DNA of 64,000 nt, from assembly GCF_001649575.2 (NCBI RefSeq), contig NC_051435.1, forward strand, positions 3,588,854 to 3,652,853, given 5' to 3'. Source of the DNA: Kryptolebias marmoratus. Its lineage: Eukaryota > Chordata > Actinopteri > Cyprinodontiformes > Rivulidae. Position numbers and translations under genes: made by a program. The notes below the pieces were generated by a model, which was given only the letters and a program-made list of their open reading frames with translations, was not told the origin of the DNA and ran no database searches. Below, in pieces: positions 45,501 through 57,169 of this stretch; the first letter of the stretch is position 1, and every line of letters starts with the position of its first letter.

Positions 45501-48500
45501 TTTCACACCAACTAAGAAGTAAAAAAAGTCACCCAAAACATGGATGGTCTTTCCAGAGTCTTTCTGAAATCTTCAGTCACATTTTAAGAATGCAGCAGGC
45601 TTCCTGTTACACAAGATAGTGTGTGATAGTTGCATGTTGGAAATGAGTGTGTGCAAAACTTAAGTAACAAGGTTCTGGTGGCAGCGTATCAAGGTCCAAG
45701 ACTGTAATAACATACCACCACAGCGGATAAAAAACATGACTTATATTTTGCAAGGAAAATGGGCTTCACAGTTTCTATCCACTTCTTGTTTTAATTGTTC
45801 TGAGTGATAATTTTACACGATGAAAGAATAATTAGGTCCTGACGAGTAAAAATGAGGGAATTGTATCCACCCTTCTCATAGAGTTTCAGACATTTATAGA
45901 ATCGATACCAAGATGTTCCTGAAGTCTTTTTGCTCCATGTGGTTGGCAAACTATTTACTAATGCATTTCAAATCTGTTCTCTGTAATTTACCACCTACAT
46001 GTATGTTTTTGTAAGTTTTATATCAACAGACACCATTAAAACACATTAGTTTGCTGACTACAGATGGCTATTTGTGTTATTTTAGCATCGTAGACTATTT
46101 TTTTTCTTCCTTCACCACCTCTTCATAATGAGTTTAAAATCATTAAACCAGATTGAAATGGTCTGAAGGGTTTTCATTGCTTTACAATGATGTGCTTTTG
46201 TATCCCTAAGTATTTACTATTCACCCTGGAGCCTTTTATTAGCAGCACACTAATCAATATTTGCTTCTGTTCCCTCCCTCTGTGCGCAGATTTCAAGACA
46301 AGTTTAGACTAAGGTGATATCACAGATAAAAACAAAGTCACTTGAAAGTAATTCAAACTTTGCCCGAGGCAACCAAACTGTCTGATGGCTGCTTTGAAAA
46401 GTAGACGTGCTCCAAAGGAGAGAAGATGCAGTTTCTCTTCAGGGTTTGAGAAAATCGTTCTCTTTCGATCTTTGTCAGTTTTGCAGTGTTTGCAGTTCGG
46501 TCGGTGTGTGCATCTGAGGTTGGATGTACACTGAGGTGCGCAGAGTATTTCTCCAAATGCTTTAACGTCCTGAAGCTGATGATTAAATGTCTCTAATGAA
46601 ACAGAATCCAAAACAACGATACAGAGACTAGTGATAAATCCATTTTTATGTCTTTTTGAGCAGATATTTTCAGGACAGCCATGGCAATCAAAATGTCAAC
46701 AGATCTGTCAATTATGTTGCTTCACTGTTTGCTTGACAGGTTACATGCACATCCTGGAATGTGCCATGTAACCCAACCTGTTCCATCTTTCCGATAAACA
46801 TCCTAAAAGTTGTGTTGCCTTAGGCTCAGCTGCTGTGGAGGTCAGGTTTGGGCCTGCAGCAGCTCTCTGTCTCCTGAAAGTCTCAATCGTGTGCCAAAAC
46901 TGAACGAGCGGTCTCTTATCTTGTGTTAGTTAAGAATTTGTCTTTTTTTTTCTTTTTCTCCTATTCGTTGAGGTAATTTCAAGGGTCTTATCCAGCATTT
47001 CTCAGGTGATTGCAGAGTCTTTGAGTTCACTTGAGACAGACACATCATGTTTTAGTTTAATATAAGCCGTGTGCTGAGCTCTAGGTTTACCTCGATGTGG
47101 GTTGCTTTCCTGTCCCATTACTCTTTAATTTGATTTATTATCATCATCATCATTCCAAGGCGTCAACACGTGATGCTTAATTTTCAATGAGAGGTTAACT
47201 CTACAATTAACCTTGGCGCCTGTGGAAATAAAAAAGCATGCTTACATAAAGTTCTTCTTCTTCCCATGGAAGGGCTTTAAAATAAATTAGTTGTTAGACT
47301 GTAGAAAAAAATATATTTACTAATAAATTATCTAAGGCCTATTCAAAATTAAGTGTTAGCAGAATAATTCTGACTGACTAAGTTTTCTTACAGGAGGTTT
47401 TAGTTGGAATAAAAATAAAAATCAGATTTTTATGTAACTTTTGTCTGGTTGTTGTAAACTTTAATTTTGGAACAGAAATGCCTCTAAATCAAGTAGCTAT
47501 GGATTTAAAGCAGATATGTCATGATAAAAATGTTCATCAAGAGGTTTATCATTCAATTTGAGGCCATTTTACTTGACAGAGGTGCAAAATGTGTTTAAAT
47601 TATGTCTAAAATTATTTACTGAACACGTTCAAAGTGGAAGTTTTGAGATTTAAACTCAAAGCAAAAACTCAACCGTATGTAAAAAACAATATGTATTAAA
47701 TTAAGATCTTTTAGGGGTCGCCTAAAAGTCCTCCTCCTTCATCTAACTCTGTCTTCTGCGTCCTCTGTCCTCACTCCAGCTACCCCCCATGTCCTCTAAT
47801 GCTTTTATTGTCTAATAAGATACATCTCATGTCATTTTCAATGTCATCTGCACCCTCCTTCCCAAAAAAGTAGCTTGGTCTATACTTAAATAACCTTTTA
47901 TTTATTGCATAGATGTAAAATTTAAACTACATTCTCTGTAGTTGTCTGCCAATGTGTGAAAAAGTAAAGAGGGTCAAACTGTGTTCAAGACCTCTGCTAC
48001 ATTTACCACAGAATCACATGTTTAGCCACAAAATCCTAATTAAATTTGAAATCCAATTATGGGAATAGTGATGACATTTCTAAATGGGGAAACTGGTAAT
48101 CTGCTCATTGAGGTGTTTAATTACGACTGTGTTCATCGCAGATATTTTACATCTCAGGATTAGGTGGACAGAAACATGGACTTCAGTTTGTTAAAAAGAT
48201 GAGGAACAATTAGCAAAAATGTATGTTTCCTTGGTTTTATCACATTATATTATATTATTCTTCTGACTATAAAGTGGTGCTTTTATATTGTCTGATTTAT
48301 TTATTTTTATTCAAACAATGTATTAAATATATCTTTCCACGTTGGGATTATTAAAAGCTCTTATAGATTCTAACCATAGCATTTAAATCAAATTGGACTT
48401 TTAAGAAAGAGAGAAGATATTCTCAAGTGAGTTTAAGTGAGGAAGAGAGATTTGTGGAGTTAACTTGTTAAAAATAATAATAATAATTTCAGATGGATCT
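45500..48500. other. Unassigned DNA
   Basis: No gene. 46310-46620 is open on the minus strand (100 codons) but has no known domain. An imperfect palindrome AGGTTAA-8-TTAACCT lies at 47192-47213. A short TCA run is at about 47139-47153. Confidence 0.4.
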
Positions 48501-48504
48501 AAGC

Positions 48505-48970
48505 TAAAGTTTGCATCTCAAATATTGTTTAAATATGTCTTGGCAGCCATTGTTTTATGATAATTTACTTTACGGTAAAGAGGAAGGAATTATCAATTCT
48601 TATGACCATTATATACAGCTTGTGCACAGCGTACGGGAAGTAGAAAAGTTGCTAATTAGGATTATCAGCAACAGGAAGCTTGTGTGCATCTTTTTCTTTA
48701 ACTGGAGAGTTGAACGCCTCTGGAGTAAATGGTGCGACACAAACCTGAGCAAATTTAGAACCAGCATTTGGTGATAATTAGATGAAATCAGGGCCAATGT
48801 TTAGTCTTCATTGTCACTTGCCACCAAAGGGGAAAGACATTTGTTTATAGCGTCAGCAAAATATCTCATTATTCAGCGGACTAATTTTAACGAAAGTCAG
48901 AAAGCATTTATTAGAAGTAAATCTACAGCTGTCTGGAAGATGATTTTAGTTTAAAACGCAGCCGGTGATT
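48505..48970. promoter_or_regulatory. Candidate conserved noncoding element
   Basis: A 460-bp non-repetitive block with many TAAT/ATTA words ('gctaattaggatta', 'gataattagatga', 'ctaattttaac'), 'gacatttgtttata' (forkhead-like) and 'attatcagcaac'. The 87-codon plus-strand frame has no domain. Ordinary composition makes coding unlikely; call is inferential. Confidence 0.28.
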
Positions 48971-48974
48971 ATGA

Positions 48975-51185
48975 TTCCTTCAACAAATGCTGGGTCTCTA
49001 ATTTCTTTAAAGTGACTGTTGTGTGTTTAAGGCTGGAAACAACAGAAAAACAACAATTTTCAGAGAGATTTATTTCATTTTGTGTGGGAGACAGTTCCAG
49101 ATGGTTCCATAGACAGGTGATGTTTTCAGCGGAGGTGGAGAAGTAATCAAAAGTTTGGAATAGTTGCAAAACCCAGTCTTCAGCTTGAAAAATATGGCTA
49201 TAATCCCAGATCTTCAACTGGAAGAAAACTTTGGCCACTCTTCCATCACTCAGCTCACATTTTTACTGCCGTCTCCATATTTCCTCTTGACAATGTCCAG
49301 ACAAACAGATCAGGACGATCTGTGGTGCTGCTGAAGTTGGCCTTTCACGTCATGCGCCATGCAACAACAGATGGTTTCTGTCACACACACACGCTCACAG
49401 CTGGAAACACTTAGTTTGGTTTTTCTAAGTGTTCCACATTTAACTTTTGGCCCTCACATCATCTGAAATTAATCCAGCACATTTGATTGCTGGAAAATAT
49501 GCGCTTTGTTTTCCAAAACTTCCTAAATTGGAACTGAAAGCTGAAATTAGCTGTAAATTATGGATGTAGTCGAGATAATTAGCTGCTAACAAAAATTAAA
49601 AGAATTGTAGGACTGTTTATGTTAGTGTGGCTGTTAATGTTATTTATGGCAGGTTGAGGGTTTTTCCTCCCTTTCTGCTCTTCAGTTCTGTTTCTGTTTG
49701 TTTCTTGCTGCAGGCCAATATGATCTCTATCTAATGCTGTTCCTTTATCACCCAGACTTTCTGAGCACAGCTCTGCGGAGTCTAGCTTTTGTCCAGCATA
49801 CATGGCTGATCTCTACAATTTCCAGGCAGTTTAAGTTTTGATGTTTCTGGCTTCTTTGAATCTCTTGCGGTTATTTTTTTTTTTTTTTGCCTCCTGCCAG
49901 CTTTGCTCTTAAACAATTCCAATTGTTTTTTTTCGGCCATTAAAACCATCTCCTGTGAGAGTTCGCTTGTTTTTGTGATACCCAGAGATCTTTCTAAGTG
50001 GTTTCATTTGCGTCTCTGCCCTCAGGGGTCCCCATTAAAGCCATCCCCTCAGGCTCTCCACTGCCCTGCCAAGATGACCCGACGTTCTTCAAACTCCTCT
50101 TCACCGCAGTCATCACAAACCAGCTTTATTCTGTTTAAACAAATCCTACAGTTTCCAAGTACAAAAACATTGTTTGATACTCTTGCACAGAAGAAAACTT
50201 TATCAGCAGTTCTTTTGGGCCCCAAGCAGCCAGGAACCCCATAAAAGGCCTAATAAACTTGCATGTTTTGTTTTAATTTTTTAATTTTTTTTTGCCGTTG
50301 AATGTTTTTACAGAACTATATAGATCAGAAGAGCTTATAAAATGCAATCCTGTTCATCTTAGAACATTAGAGAGCAAACAGCACCCCCATCCACACCTAG
50401 ACACTATGATAAATACTTTATTTCGCTGAACAAATTTTAGTAGAAGAAAATTAATTGATTAGATGAAACTGTCTAAATCTTGAGGACTTGGTTACAAAAA
50501 CGATTATCGCTAAATCAATTTGACATATACTGAGCTAAATTTTGGTGTGATAGTAGTTGTATCGATTGAATATACATTTATAACCAAATGTACAAATAAA
50601 GGACTTCTAGATGTTTAACAAGTGGGAAAACATCATCACTTTAAAGTTAGAGAGGTTTTTAGATTGAGTTAAATAACTGTTTTGTAAAAAGGTCCATATT
50701 TGTCTCTCCAGTGATGATTTAAACTCGTCTTGAATCTGTTTTCTTTTTATTTATATAGATTACTGATTGTGATCACCCACTCCTGCACAACTCAACTACT
50801 GGTGTCATTGTTTTGTTGACTTTATGCTATAATTTGTTTAACTTCAGGCTAGAGGACTAAATTTTACACAAAGACAGTTGTTAGGAGCAGGTCTCTATTT
50901 CTAAATCTTATTTTCACAGTTTTGGAACTTGTTTGTTTTATCTCTGAAAACTAAATCAGGATCCACGTTCCCTGGTTTGTATGAGAGTCAACCACCAAAT
51001 AAAATCTGGGTTCAACATCGCTGCACTTACTTGCTGCCAAATATTGTTAAAATGTTGCACATTAGTCATCAGACAGGCCGTGACTCATGTCCCGCACGTT
51101 GTTCTGGGAAAAAAACTTTCAAAACAGAAATTTAGGTGAAGGGGGAAAGCAGTAAACTGCAGCAGTGAAGCTCAAATTGTAACTG
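48975..51185. other. Unassigned DNA
   Basis: No gene. The 113-codon frame at 49903-50244 is Ser/Pro-rich with no domain. A T-run of about 15 lies at 49875-49890 and a shorter T-rich run near 50275-50292. Confidence 0.4.
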
Positions 51186-51189
51186 AAAA

Positions 51190-51545
51190 CCAATTAATTC
51201 AACTGTAAAAGAGTGAATATTGCTCGGCAGCTCACATGTCTGCCACATCTGCAAATCAATTCTGGAGAGGTTTCCAAGAGTTACAAATGACTGGCTAATC
51301 AGTGACTTTAAATCTCTGCTGAAAACCTCTCTGTTTAGCTCTCGATCAGCAGAACGTCTTGATTTCCTATTTGTTTTTACTTTTTATCGGTTTTGCTATG
51401 CAAGTTTATTTTAATAATCTGAAATAGTTTTGTTTTATTGTATCTTGGTTAACCTGCAGTGCTTTCATATGTTAACTTTTGTACAGCACTTCGGTTAACG
51501 GCGGTTGTTTTTAAATGGCCTATAAAAATACATTTTTGAGTTGAT
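51190..51545 (+). pseudogene. LINE ORF2 C-terminus and 3' UTR, dead
   Basis: The frame at 51220-51414 contains VTNDWLISDFKSLLKTSLFSS, which fits the end of fish LINE ORF2 proteins where a 'F(K)SxLKTxLF' block precedes the stop. It is followed by 'tttgtacagcacttcggtta' (51478-51497) and 'aaatggcctataaaaataca' (51513-51532), the familiar LINE 3'-end order of 'tgtacagcactttgg' and 'ctataaataaa'. The copy is strongly 5'-truncated. A SINE has inserted just beyond its tail. Confidence 0.65.
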
Positions 51546-51558
51546 TGAAAGCTTTAAA

Positions 51559-51882
51559 GGGTGGCGCAGCGGCGTAGTGATTAGAGCTGTTGCCTCCCGC
51601 CTCCCCGGCCTGGGGCCGTTCTGGGTGGAGTTTGCATGTTCTCCCTGGGCTCATGTGGGTTTACTCCAGGTACTCCGATTTCCTCACGTAGACCAAAAAC
51701 ATACATGTTAGGTTAATTGGTAACTCTAAAATTGTCCTTAGGTGAGAGTGTGAATGGTTGTTTGTCTCTATGTGTCCCTGTGTTGGACTGGAGACCTGTC
51801 CATGGTGTCCCCCGCCTCTCTCCAGTGACTGCAGCTCCCTGTAACTTGGAAAGGAGATTGTGGTAAAGAAAATGAATAGATA
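51559..51882 (+). mobile_element. Full-length tRNA-headed fish SINE with target duplication
   Basis: A 324-bp element. The head 'ggtggcgcagcggcgtagtg' contains a box-A-like TGGCGCAGCGG; the box-B region is decayed ('ggcctggggccgttctgg'). Then follow 'gtttgcatgttctccctggg', 'accaaaaacatacatgttag', 'tgtttgtctctatgtgtccc', 'ttggactggagacctgtcca' and an A/GAAT-rich tail. Flanks are 11-bp direct repeats AAAGCTTTAAA (51548-51558) and AAAGCTTCAAA (51883-51893), one mismatch. This is the best-preserved SINE of the window and anchors the other copies. Confidence 0.85.
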
Positions 51883-51893
51883 AAAGCTTCAAA

Positions 51894-52280
51894 AGCTAAT
51901 TTATTACCATTTCTCGGTACATTTCGAAATTGTGTATCCATTAATCATTATTAGAGCTCAGAACAACATTTTTCTGCCTGTTCTTCTCTAAAAGCCCTTG
52001 GTGAGAACAGTGTTGTGAAGTGATGAAAACAGATGTAAATTTAGGGCTCAACTTTGACAAGTTTACTTATCAATATAAATTATGTTACCCATTGTATTTT
52101 TGTCTGTGTTCAGTCAATAGAAGGTATTTTATTGTGAAAGTTACTCGTGATTTGTCTGGGCTGATGTGTTATTCTCTCAGCTCTTGTGGACTAAAGTTCA
52201 ATCTGTTGCAGATGTTTAAGTTTGAGCTTCTTAGTGCTCCTTTTTGCCATTTCATTTTCTAAAATACACAACTCCAATGT
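51894..52280. other. Unassigned DNA
   Basis: Spacer between two SINE copies; an 80-codon frame at 52020-52262 is featureless. Confidence 0.4.
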
Positions 52281-52283
52281 GCT

Positions 52284-52403
52284 GTATGATGGACTGGCAA
52301 CCTGTTCAGGTTGTACAATGTCTTTCACCCAGTGACCACCGGAGATTGACACAAGCTCCCATCAACTGTGCAGAAAATAAGCTTGTAAAGAAAAAGGATG
52401 AAT
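52284..52403 (+). mobile_element. SINE 3' part
   Basis: 'tgatggactggcaacctgtt' (52286-52305), 'ttcacccagtgaccaccgga', 'gcacaagctcccatcaactg'-type words and 'aaaaaggatgaatg' follow the order of the SINE 3' third. Head missing. Confidence 0.65.
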
Positions 52404-52622
52404 GTTTACAACTTCTACACAGAAAAAAATGCAGCACTCTCTAGTGTTGTGATTATTGATGAAAGCCATGTGCATAAGTGATGTAACTGGAAACATCTAA
52501 GAAGTGCACCAAAATATTTTTACTTTTATTAGTGTATCATGAGAAAACAATGAAAAGGTATAATATATTAAAGGCATATTTCATACCAAGAGCTGCACTG
52601 TGGTACAACCGAAAAGTGAAGC

Positions 52623-52666
52623 ATATATATATATATATATATAATTATTATTATTATTATTATTTA
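52623..52666. repeat. (AT)n-(ATT)n compound microsatellite
   Basis: About 10 AT units run directly into about 7 ATT units. Confidence 0.95.
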
Positions 52667-52669
52667 ATT

Positions 52670-53035
52670 TTAATGGTTATTGGTTTAAAAAGCAATGACC
52701 AAAACAAGTCTGCAGACTCTTCAAAATTTGAAACAAGCTCAACATATTGATCAACATTTTCTGTAATTCTTATTTGCCAAAAATGGTGCTGAAATTGTTT
52801 AATATTAGCTGCTCTTTTGCTTTTTTAAAGTGCAATGAAGTTGGTTTTGAAAGAATATTTTCTAAAGATCTTTTTATTTTTTTCATAAACCTGATCAGAC
52901 TGGTGGTGGGGTGGATTGGTTGGAGTGGGGAGGAAATTAAATGGAGAGATGGCAGTGTGAAGTCAGGAGGCAGAGACCCTGTGATGAGCAGGGGGGGGAT
53001 ACACATCAAACTTGTATCGGAACAAAATAATTTGT
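52670..53035. other. Unassigned DNA
   Basis: Contains a G-rich stretch (52900-53000) and part of a 150-codon frame at 52747-53199, judged spurious for lack of domain. Confidence 0.4.
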
Positions 53036-53039
53036 CCCT

Positions 53040-53230
53040 TTGTTTCCATTTTAGTTTCCTGGCTCTGTTTGAGCTCGGTCCTTTGATCAGGGCCTCAAAG
53101 CTTGTAATGGTGCAAAGCGCTGCATATGTCAGATTAGTAAGGGCTGCAGGGACGTACTATGTTTGGCCCTCCTGCAGAGGCAGCCTCGTCAAAAACTGAT
53201 CGAGCTTCAAATCTCTGTCCACTGATTTGC
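53040..53230. promoter_or_regulatory. Candidate regulatory block with paired TCF/LEF words
   Basis: CTTTGATC at 53081-53088 and TCAAAG at 53095-53100 form an inverted pair (CTTTGA / TCAAAG, 8-bp gap). Adjacent words 'gtgcaaagcgctgcatatg' and 'agattagtaag' are of the enhancer type. No repeat match. Confidence 0.28.
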
Positions 53231-53234
53231 ATCC

Positions 53235-53795
53235 TTGTTTTTAAGTGTGACTGAGTAACAGTGTGCAGTTTGGTTTAAAGACATGGTGACTTGAAGTCAA
53301 AAATAAAAGAACGAAAATGATACTACTGTCTAGTTTTTTTTTTATTTTCTTAAATAAGTGTGGAATGAAATGGCTTTTCAGAATGCACCAAGACTAAAAA
53401 GCTTCTACTAACAAAAATATGACAGACAAGATCATAAAAATTCTATTCCTGTTTTATGATTTCACTTCATGCGTCTTATTGTTTCTATTTTATTGAAATA
53501 TAAAGGGCATTATTACATTTTGACAAAGAAAGGATTTTAATGACAACAATAAACACAGAACATCACATAAGGCAGATTTTTTTCTTCTTTTACTTAAACA
53601 GCATGAACCTCTCAGTCCAACAGCAGCTGAGTTCCTATTTATTAAAACTCTGTGACCAGGTTGGAAATGTTTTTAGTTATCATCTGACCCCAAAAGGCAA
53701 AGATGGGTGATTATGTTTCTGCCAGTGTTTGTGTGTCTCTGTTACTGAAATATGGTGTGAAAAATGAAGAAATTAATCTAACTGATTCACTTTTA
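53235..53795. other. Unassigned DNA
   Basis: AT-rich; T10 run near 53335. No gene seen. Confidence 0.4.
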
Positions 53796-53799
53796 GATT

Positions 53800-54215
53800 C
53801 AATTCAACTCAAGACAGCCACTACAGCATTAGCTAACAGAACAATGGCTGTAACTCAGTTATTTTTTTATTGATACTGATTGAAAATCTGAGTTATTGAA
53901 AACATGCTCTGAGCGTGACATCTCACAGTATTGCATGAGATAATGTATGTAATTTTCAAGGTTTGATCCAAACAGCCCAAAAGCTGCACGATGAGTTGGT
54001 GGTCAGTATGACTGCCACACATGAAGGTCGTGGGTTCAAGGCCCAGGTTGGATCTGGGGTCTTTCTGTGTGGAGTTTACATGTTCGTGTAGGTTTTCTCC
54101 TGGCACTCAGGTTTCCTCCACAACTCTCTCATTTTTCATCATATTTTATAGTCTAAAGTTCTAGGCAATAGGGACTCTTTCAAGGAATGCTAGGTCTGCA
54201 ATTAGAATAGAATTT
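53800..54215 (-). repeat. Unnamed dispersed repeat family, copy 6 (reverse), split by a SINE
   Basis: Left part: 'caactcaagacagccactac' and 'agtattgcatgagataatg' (about 53926-53944). Right part: 'ctttcaaggaatgctaggtc' then 'tgcaatta' (54178-54205). The order matches copy 5. The SINE fragment at 53987-54125 lies between the two parts. Confidence 0.5.
53987..54125 (+). mobile_element. SINE 5' fragment nested in repeat copy 6
   Basis: Box-A-like 'gatgagttggtggtcagtat' and the only well-preserved box-B-like word of the window, GTGGGTTCAAGGCCC (54030-54044), then 'ctttctgtgtggagtttaca' and 'actcaggtttcctccacaac'. Truncated after that. Confidence 0.75.
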
Positions 54216-54299
54216 ATTTTTAATAAAAACATCCATGTTTTCTTTATTCAGTTTTACTTTTAGAAGAAAAAGACTACACTTACGTCCTAGCGTCATCAA

Positions 54300-54740
54300 G
54301 CTTTAAAACTGCAGCACATTATGAAAAGTGACCGCTCAGTTTGAGGACAGCGTCTTCTCTCATTAAGCCAACTTGTGGTCACATTGTGTGCCATCAGATT
54401 CCTCTGAGTCATCTGCAAAAACTACATTTATTTCCACTTCATAATTACTCTCACTTCCTGTCCCCAGTGGCTGGCCAAACTAAAGAGGGGACCAAATTAA
54501 CTGGGCCTGACCAATTAGCTGAGTGGGATGCTCAGGCAAACGACACGGCATGTCTGTGGCTGCCTCACTGCTGCTGGAAACCCCAAGGTCTTCAGCGTCC
54601 CCTCCCTCACAGACAAGGCGATTTAAGAAGTATTTTAGTGGCTGAGCCGACTGAAGCTTTAATTACTTTATGGGGTCTGGGAGAATGTTGTAGCCTCTTT
54701 GCCTTATGGGGCTGCAATTGAATTTCTTCAGCTGACCTAC
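54300..54740. promoter_or_regulatory. Candidate conserved noncoding element
   Basis: Balanced, GC-richer block with 'ccaattagctgagtgggatg' (54511-54530), 'aattaactgggcc', 'tttaattacttta' and repeated 'tatggggtct/tatggggctg' words. A 126-codon plus-strand frame (54341-54721) spans it, without domain and with no splice context; I regard it as noncoding. Confidence 0.28.
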
Positions 54741-54744
54741 AGCA

Positions 54745-55995
54745 GAACATTTAAAGCAGGCTGACTATAAAAAAAGCAATACCTGAAGAGTTTTGAATGA
54801 CTTTAAGGATCGGGGAGAGATGATGAGCCTCACTTATAACTATATAATGATGTGATTCCAACTTCTAACAGCTGCAATTCAGACCTTAGCTTAAGCACCA
54901 AGTAGATTGGCTTATTTCTTTTTATTGTGGGTTTTTTTTCTCTTGGGAATGTTTTTGCCATAGCCTCAAGGAGGGAAAAGTGGTCACTCAAAAGAACACA
55001 CACTGGTAAGAAATCCACTGTAAATGGATCGAGAGTCATACAGATTCTAACAGTTTGTTTCTAAGAAGTCAGTTTAAAGCCGTGGATCAGGATTTTTCAC
55101 AAGTGGGGAAAATGTAAGTGGCTTAAATGGACCGTGTGCAGGTGTTCCTCTTGACCTGAACGCAGAAATCACTGTGCTTCTGAGAGAAGTGCACACATTA
55201 AGCAGATTGCTCCATTCATTGGTTTGTTTTCTTTCATGAAATCCTGATTAAGATGGTACCACTTCATATCAAGAAACCACATAAAAACCAAGTTTGAAAC
55301 ATTTTCTAAAATAAAAGCACATCATAATTTTCTGTAAAGTTTTTATTTAATGTATACCAATTTTCCTCCCATTTGTAAAATCACGCCTTGGAAAACTAGA
55401 TTATATTGAACCTAAAGTGTGCAAAATGGTTTTACATTTGGCAATTTTTTGCATCAGACGATACGAATTTAATTACTTTGCTGTATCCAAAAACTAATCA
55501 GATGCGTAATTAAACACGGTGCATCTGTCAAATTTGAAGTGGCGGTGGATCCAAACCAGAGCAAGAAGGCAGGTGAAATCTAGAGATGTTTATGAAGCAA
55601 ACTAAAAAAACTAAACTAAATAACTGCAGGAACAGAACAACGAGTGGCAACTTTAGGAGGGCAGAGTGAGTAAATAAAGAGAACATCTTGCCACCCTATT
55701 TTTAGTTTATATATTTTTGCACAATGCTGAAAGTCTGTAATACCTGCACTGAATTTCATTGTCTGTCCTAATGCACTAGTTTAGAGTTCACACACAGAAC
55801 CCTCTTGAATTTCAAAATGGTTTCACCCACCAGCTGGACCTCGTTCATGACCTTCTGATTTCCAACTAACCACTGGTGCTTTTTTAAACATGAAGCACAA
55901 CTTTGGTCAGTCTTGAGAGTTTCCAGGAGTCAGGCACACTGACAAATCTGAAAATAGATCATCTCAAAAATGTTGAATTTGATTTATTCCCCTTT
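54745..55995. other. Unassigned DNA
   Basis: No gene or recognised repeat. Confidence 0.4.
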
Positions 55996-55999
55996 AAAC

Positions 56000-56240
56000 A
56001 AAATATTGACCAACGGAGAGGTGATGGGATAGGGAGAACAGCTGGGCTGATTTGCAGAATGAGGAGCAGGTGTGTGTAAACAAGGAAACAACAGCTGTAT
56101 GGGAAAAAGACTAAACTGAAAAGATGCTGGCAGCAATAAAATTATAGAGACACAAACTGAGAAATGAGGAACAGGGAATTACACCAACAAAAACACTCAA
56201 AAGATGGCAGCACTGACCACCGAGATACTGCAGCCCCCAG
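56000..56240 (-). repeat. Purine-rich dispersed repeat
   Basis: Words 'gagaacagctgggctgattt', 'gaggagcaggtgtgtgtaaa' and 'caaggaaacaacagctgta' follow the order seen in purine-biased strands of fish dispersed repeats. Possibly the reverse-strand relative of 57170-57560 ('aatcagctcagctgcaacca'). Confidence 0.4.
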
Positions 56241-57165
56241 TTTCCAAACATGATTTTATTTGTCAATACAAGGCAAATAAATTAAAAAAAAAATTAAAAT
56301 AATTTAATTTCACAGAATTTGAAGATATTATGTACAGTTTTGAATGTTTTAAATGTTTGGAAAGTAAATTGACATTTAATATCTGCGGTGTCCAGTCTTC
56401 TGTTGAGAGAAACCAGTGAGTTTAACTAAAAACTGCTCAGAGTTAATTTAACTTTTGAGCAAAGTGTCACTAAATAATTTGCTCGAGGCCGGATCAGGGC
56501 GTGGACGTCTTTGGTTACAATGCCACTGGGGTTTTTTCTAAACTTATTCAAACTTGGCACAATACTGTCTCAGATCTTCGGACAGTTCTTTTAACCACAT
56601 GGGTTGGTTTTCACTCGAATACCATAAACTGTCTGGACTTTTAAAAACTAAATTCAGTCATTGCCACAGGTGGACACACCCTAATATTCTATTATTTATT
56701 ATAATTTTTTGTTATTTTGGCTGTATAAGTCAGAAATCAAACTATGAATGATTGCTTTTGGCCTTTTCTTTTCAGGATAACCTCAGTTAGGCAGTTATTT
56801 TACAATACATTGTATTTCAGAACATCACAATCTAAAACTAATATAAAAATGAAATATATATAAAACGTGTTTTTCCATTTAATGAATAGAGAACACACCA
56901 TTGCTAAAAAAAAATATTTGTTTTTTAACTATAAAAATAAACAAAACATCAACTTCAAGATGACCAAACATGATAAAAATGTTGGTACATTATGGTGATA
57001 AAATTTTCAAATTATTTTAATTCTGCCAAGTCCATTTAGTTTTTGTTGCTCACTACCATGAAAGACATGTTTGTCTGTTAGAAAAATATCTCTTAATCCA
57101 CTGGATGAATTTTAATGAAAGCGATAGCTGAATATAGATTAATGATGAGAGTTTTGGCTCTTTTC
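56240..57165. other. Unassigned AT-rich DNA
   Basis: 56270-56310 and 56830-57010 are very AT-rich. No gene. Confidence 0.4.
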
Positions 57166-57169
57166 TGGG

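Noticed and set aside
46309..46611. 100-codon minus-strand frame with a Cys/His cluster (CTHRPNCKHCK)
   Set aside because: The Cys/His spacing does not form a standard zinc finger and the rest has no similarity I recognise.
52747..53199. 150-codon open frame
   Set aside because: No domain, begins in AT-rich DNA next to a microsatellite, crosses a G-rich low-complexity stretch, and overlaps a block that looks regulatory.
54030..54044. Box-B-like GTGGGTTCAAGGCCC as evidence of a tRNA gene
   Set aside because: The surrounding sequence is the SINE head; no tRNA cloverleaf can be drawn.
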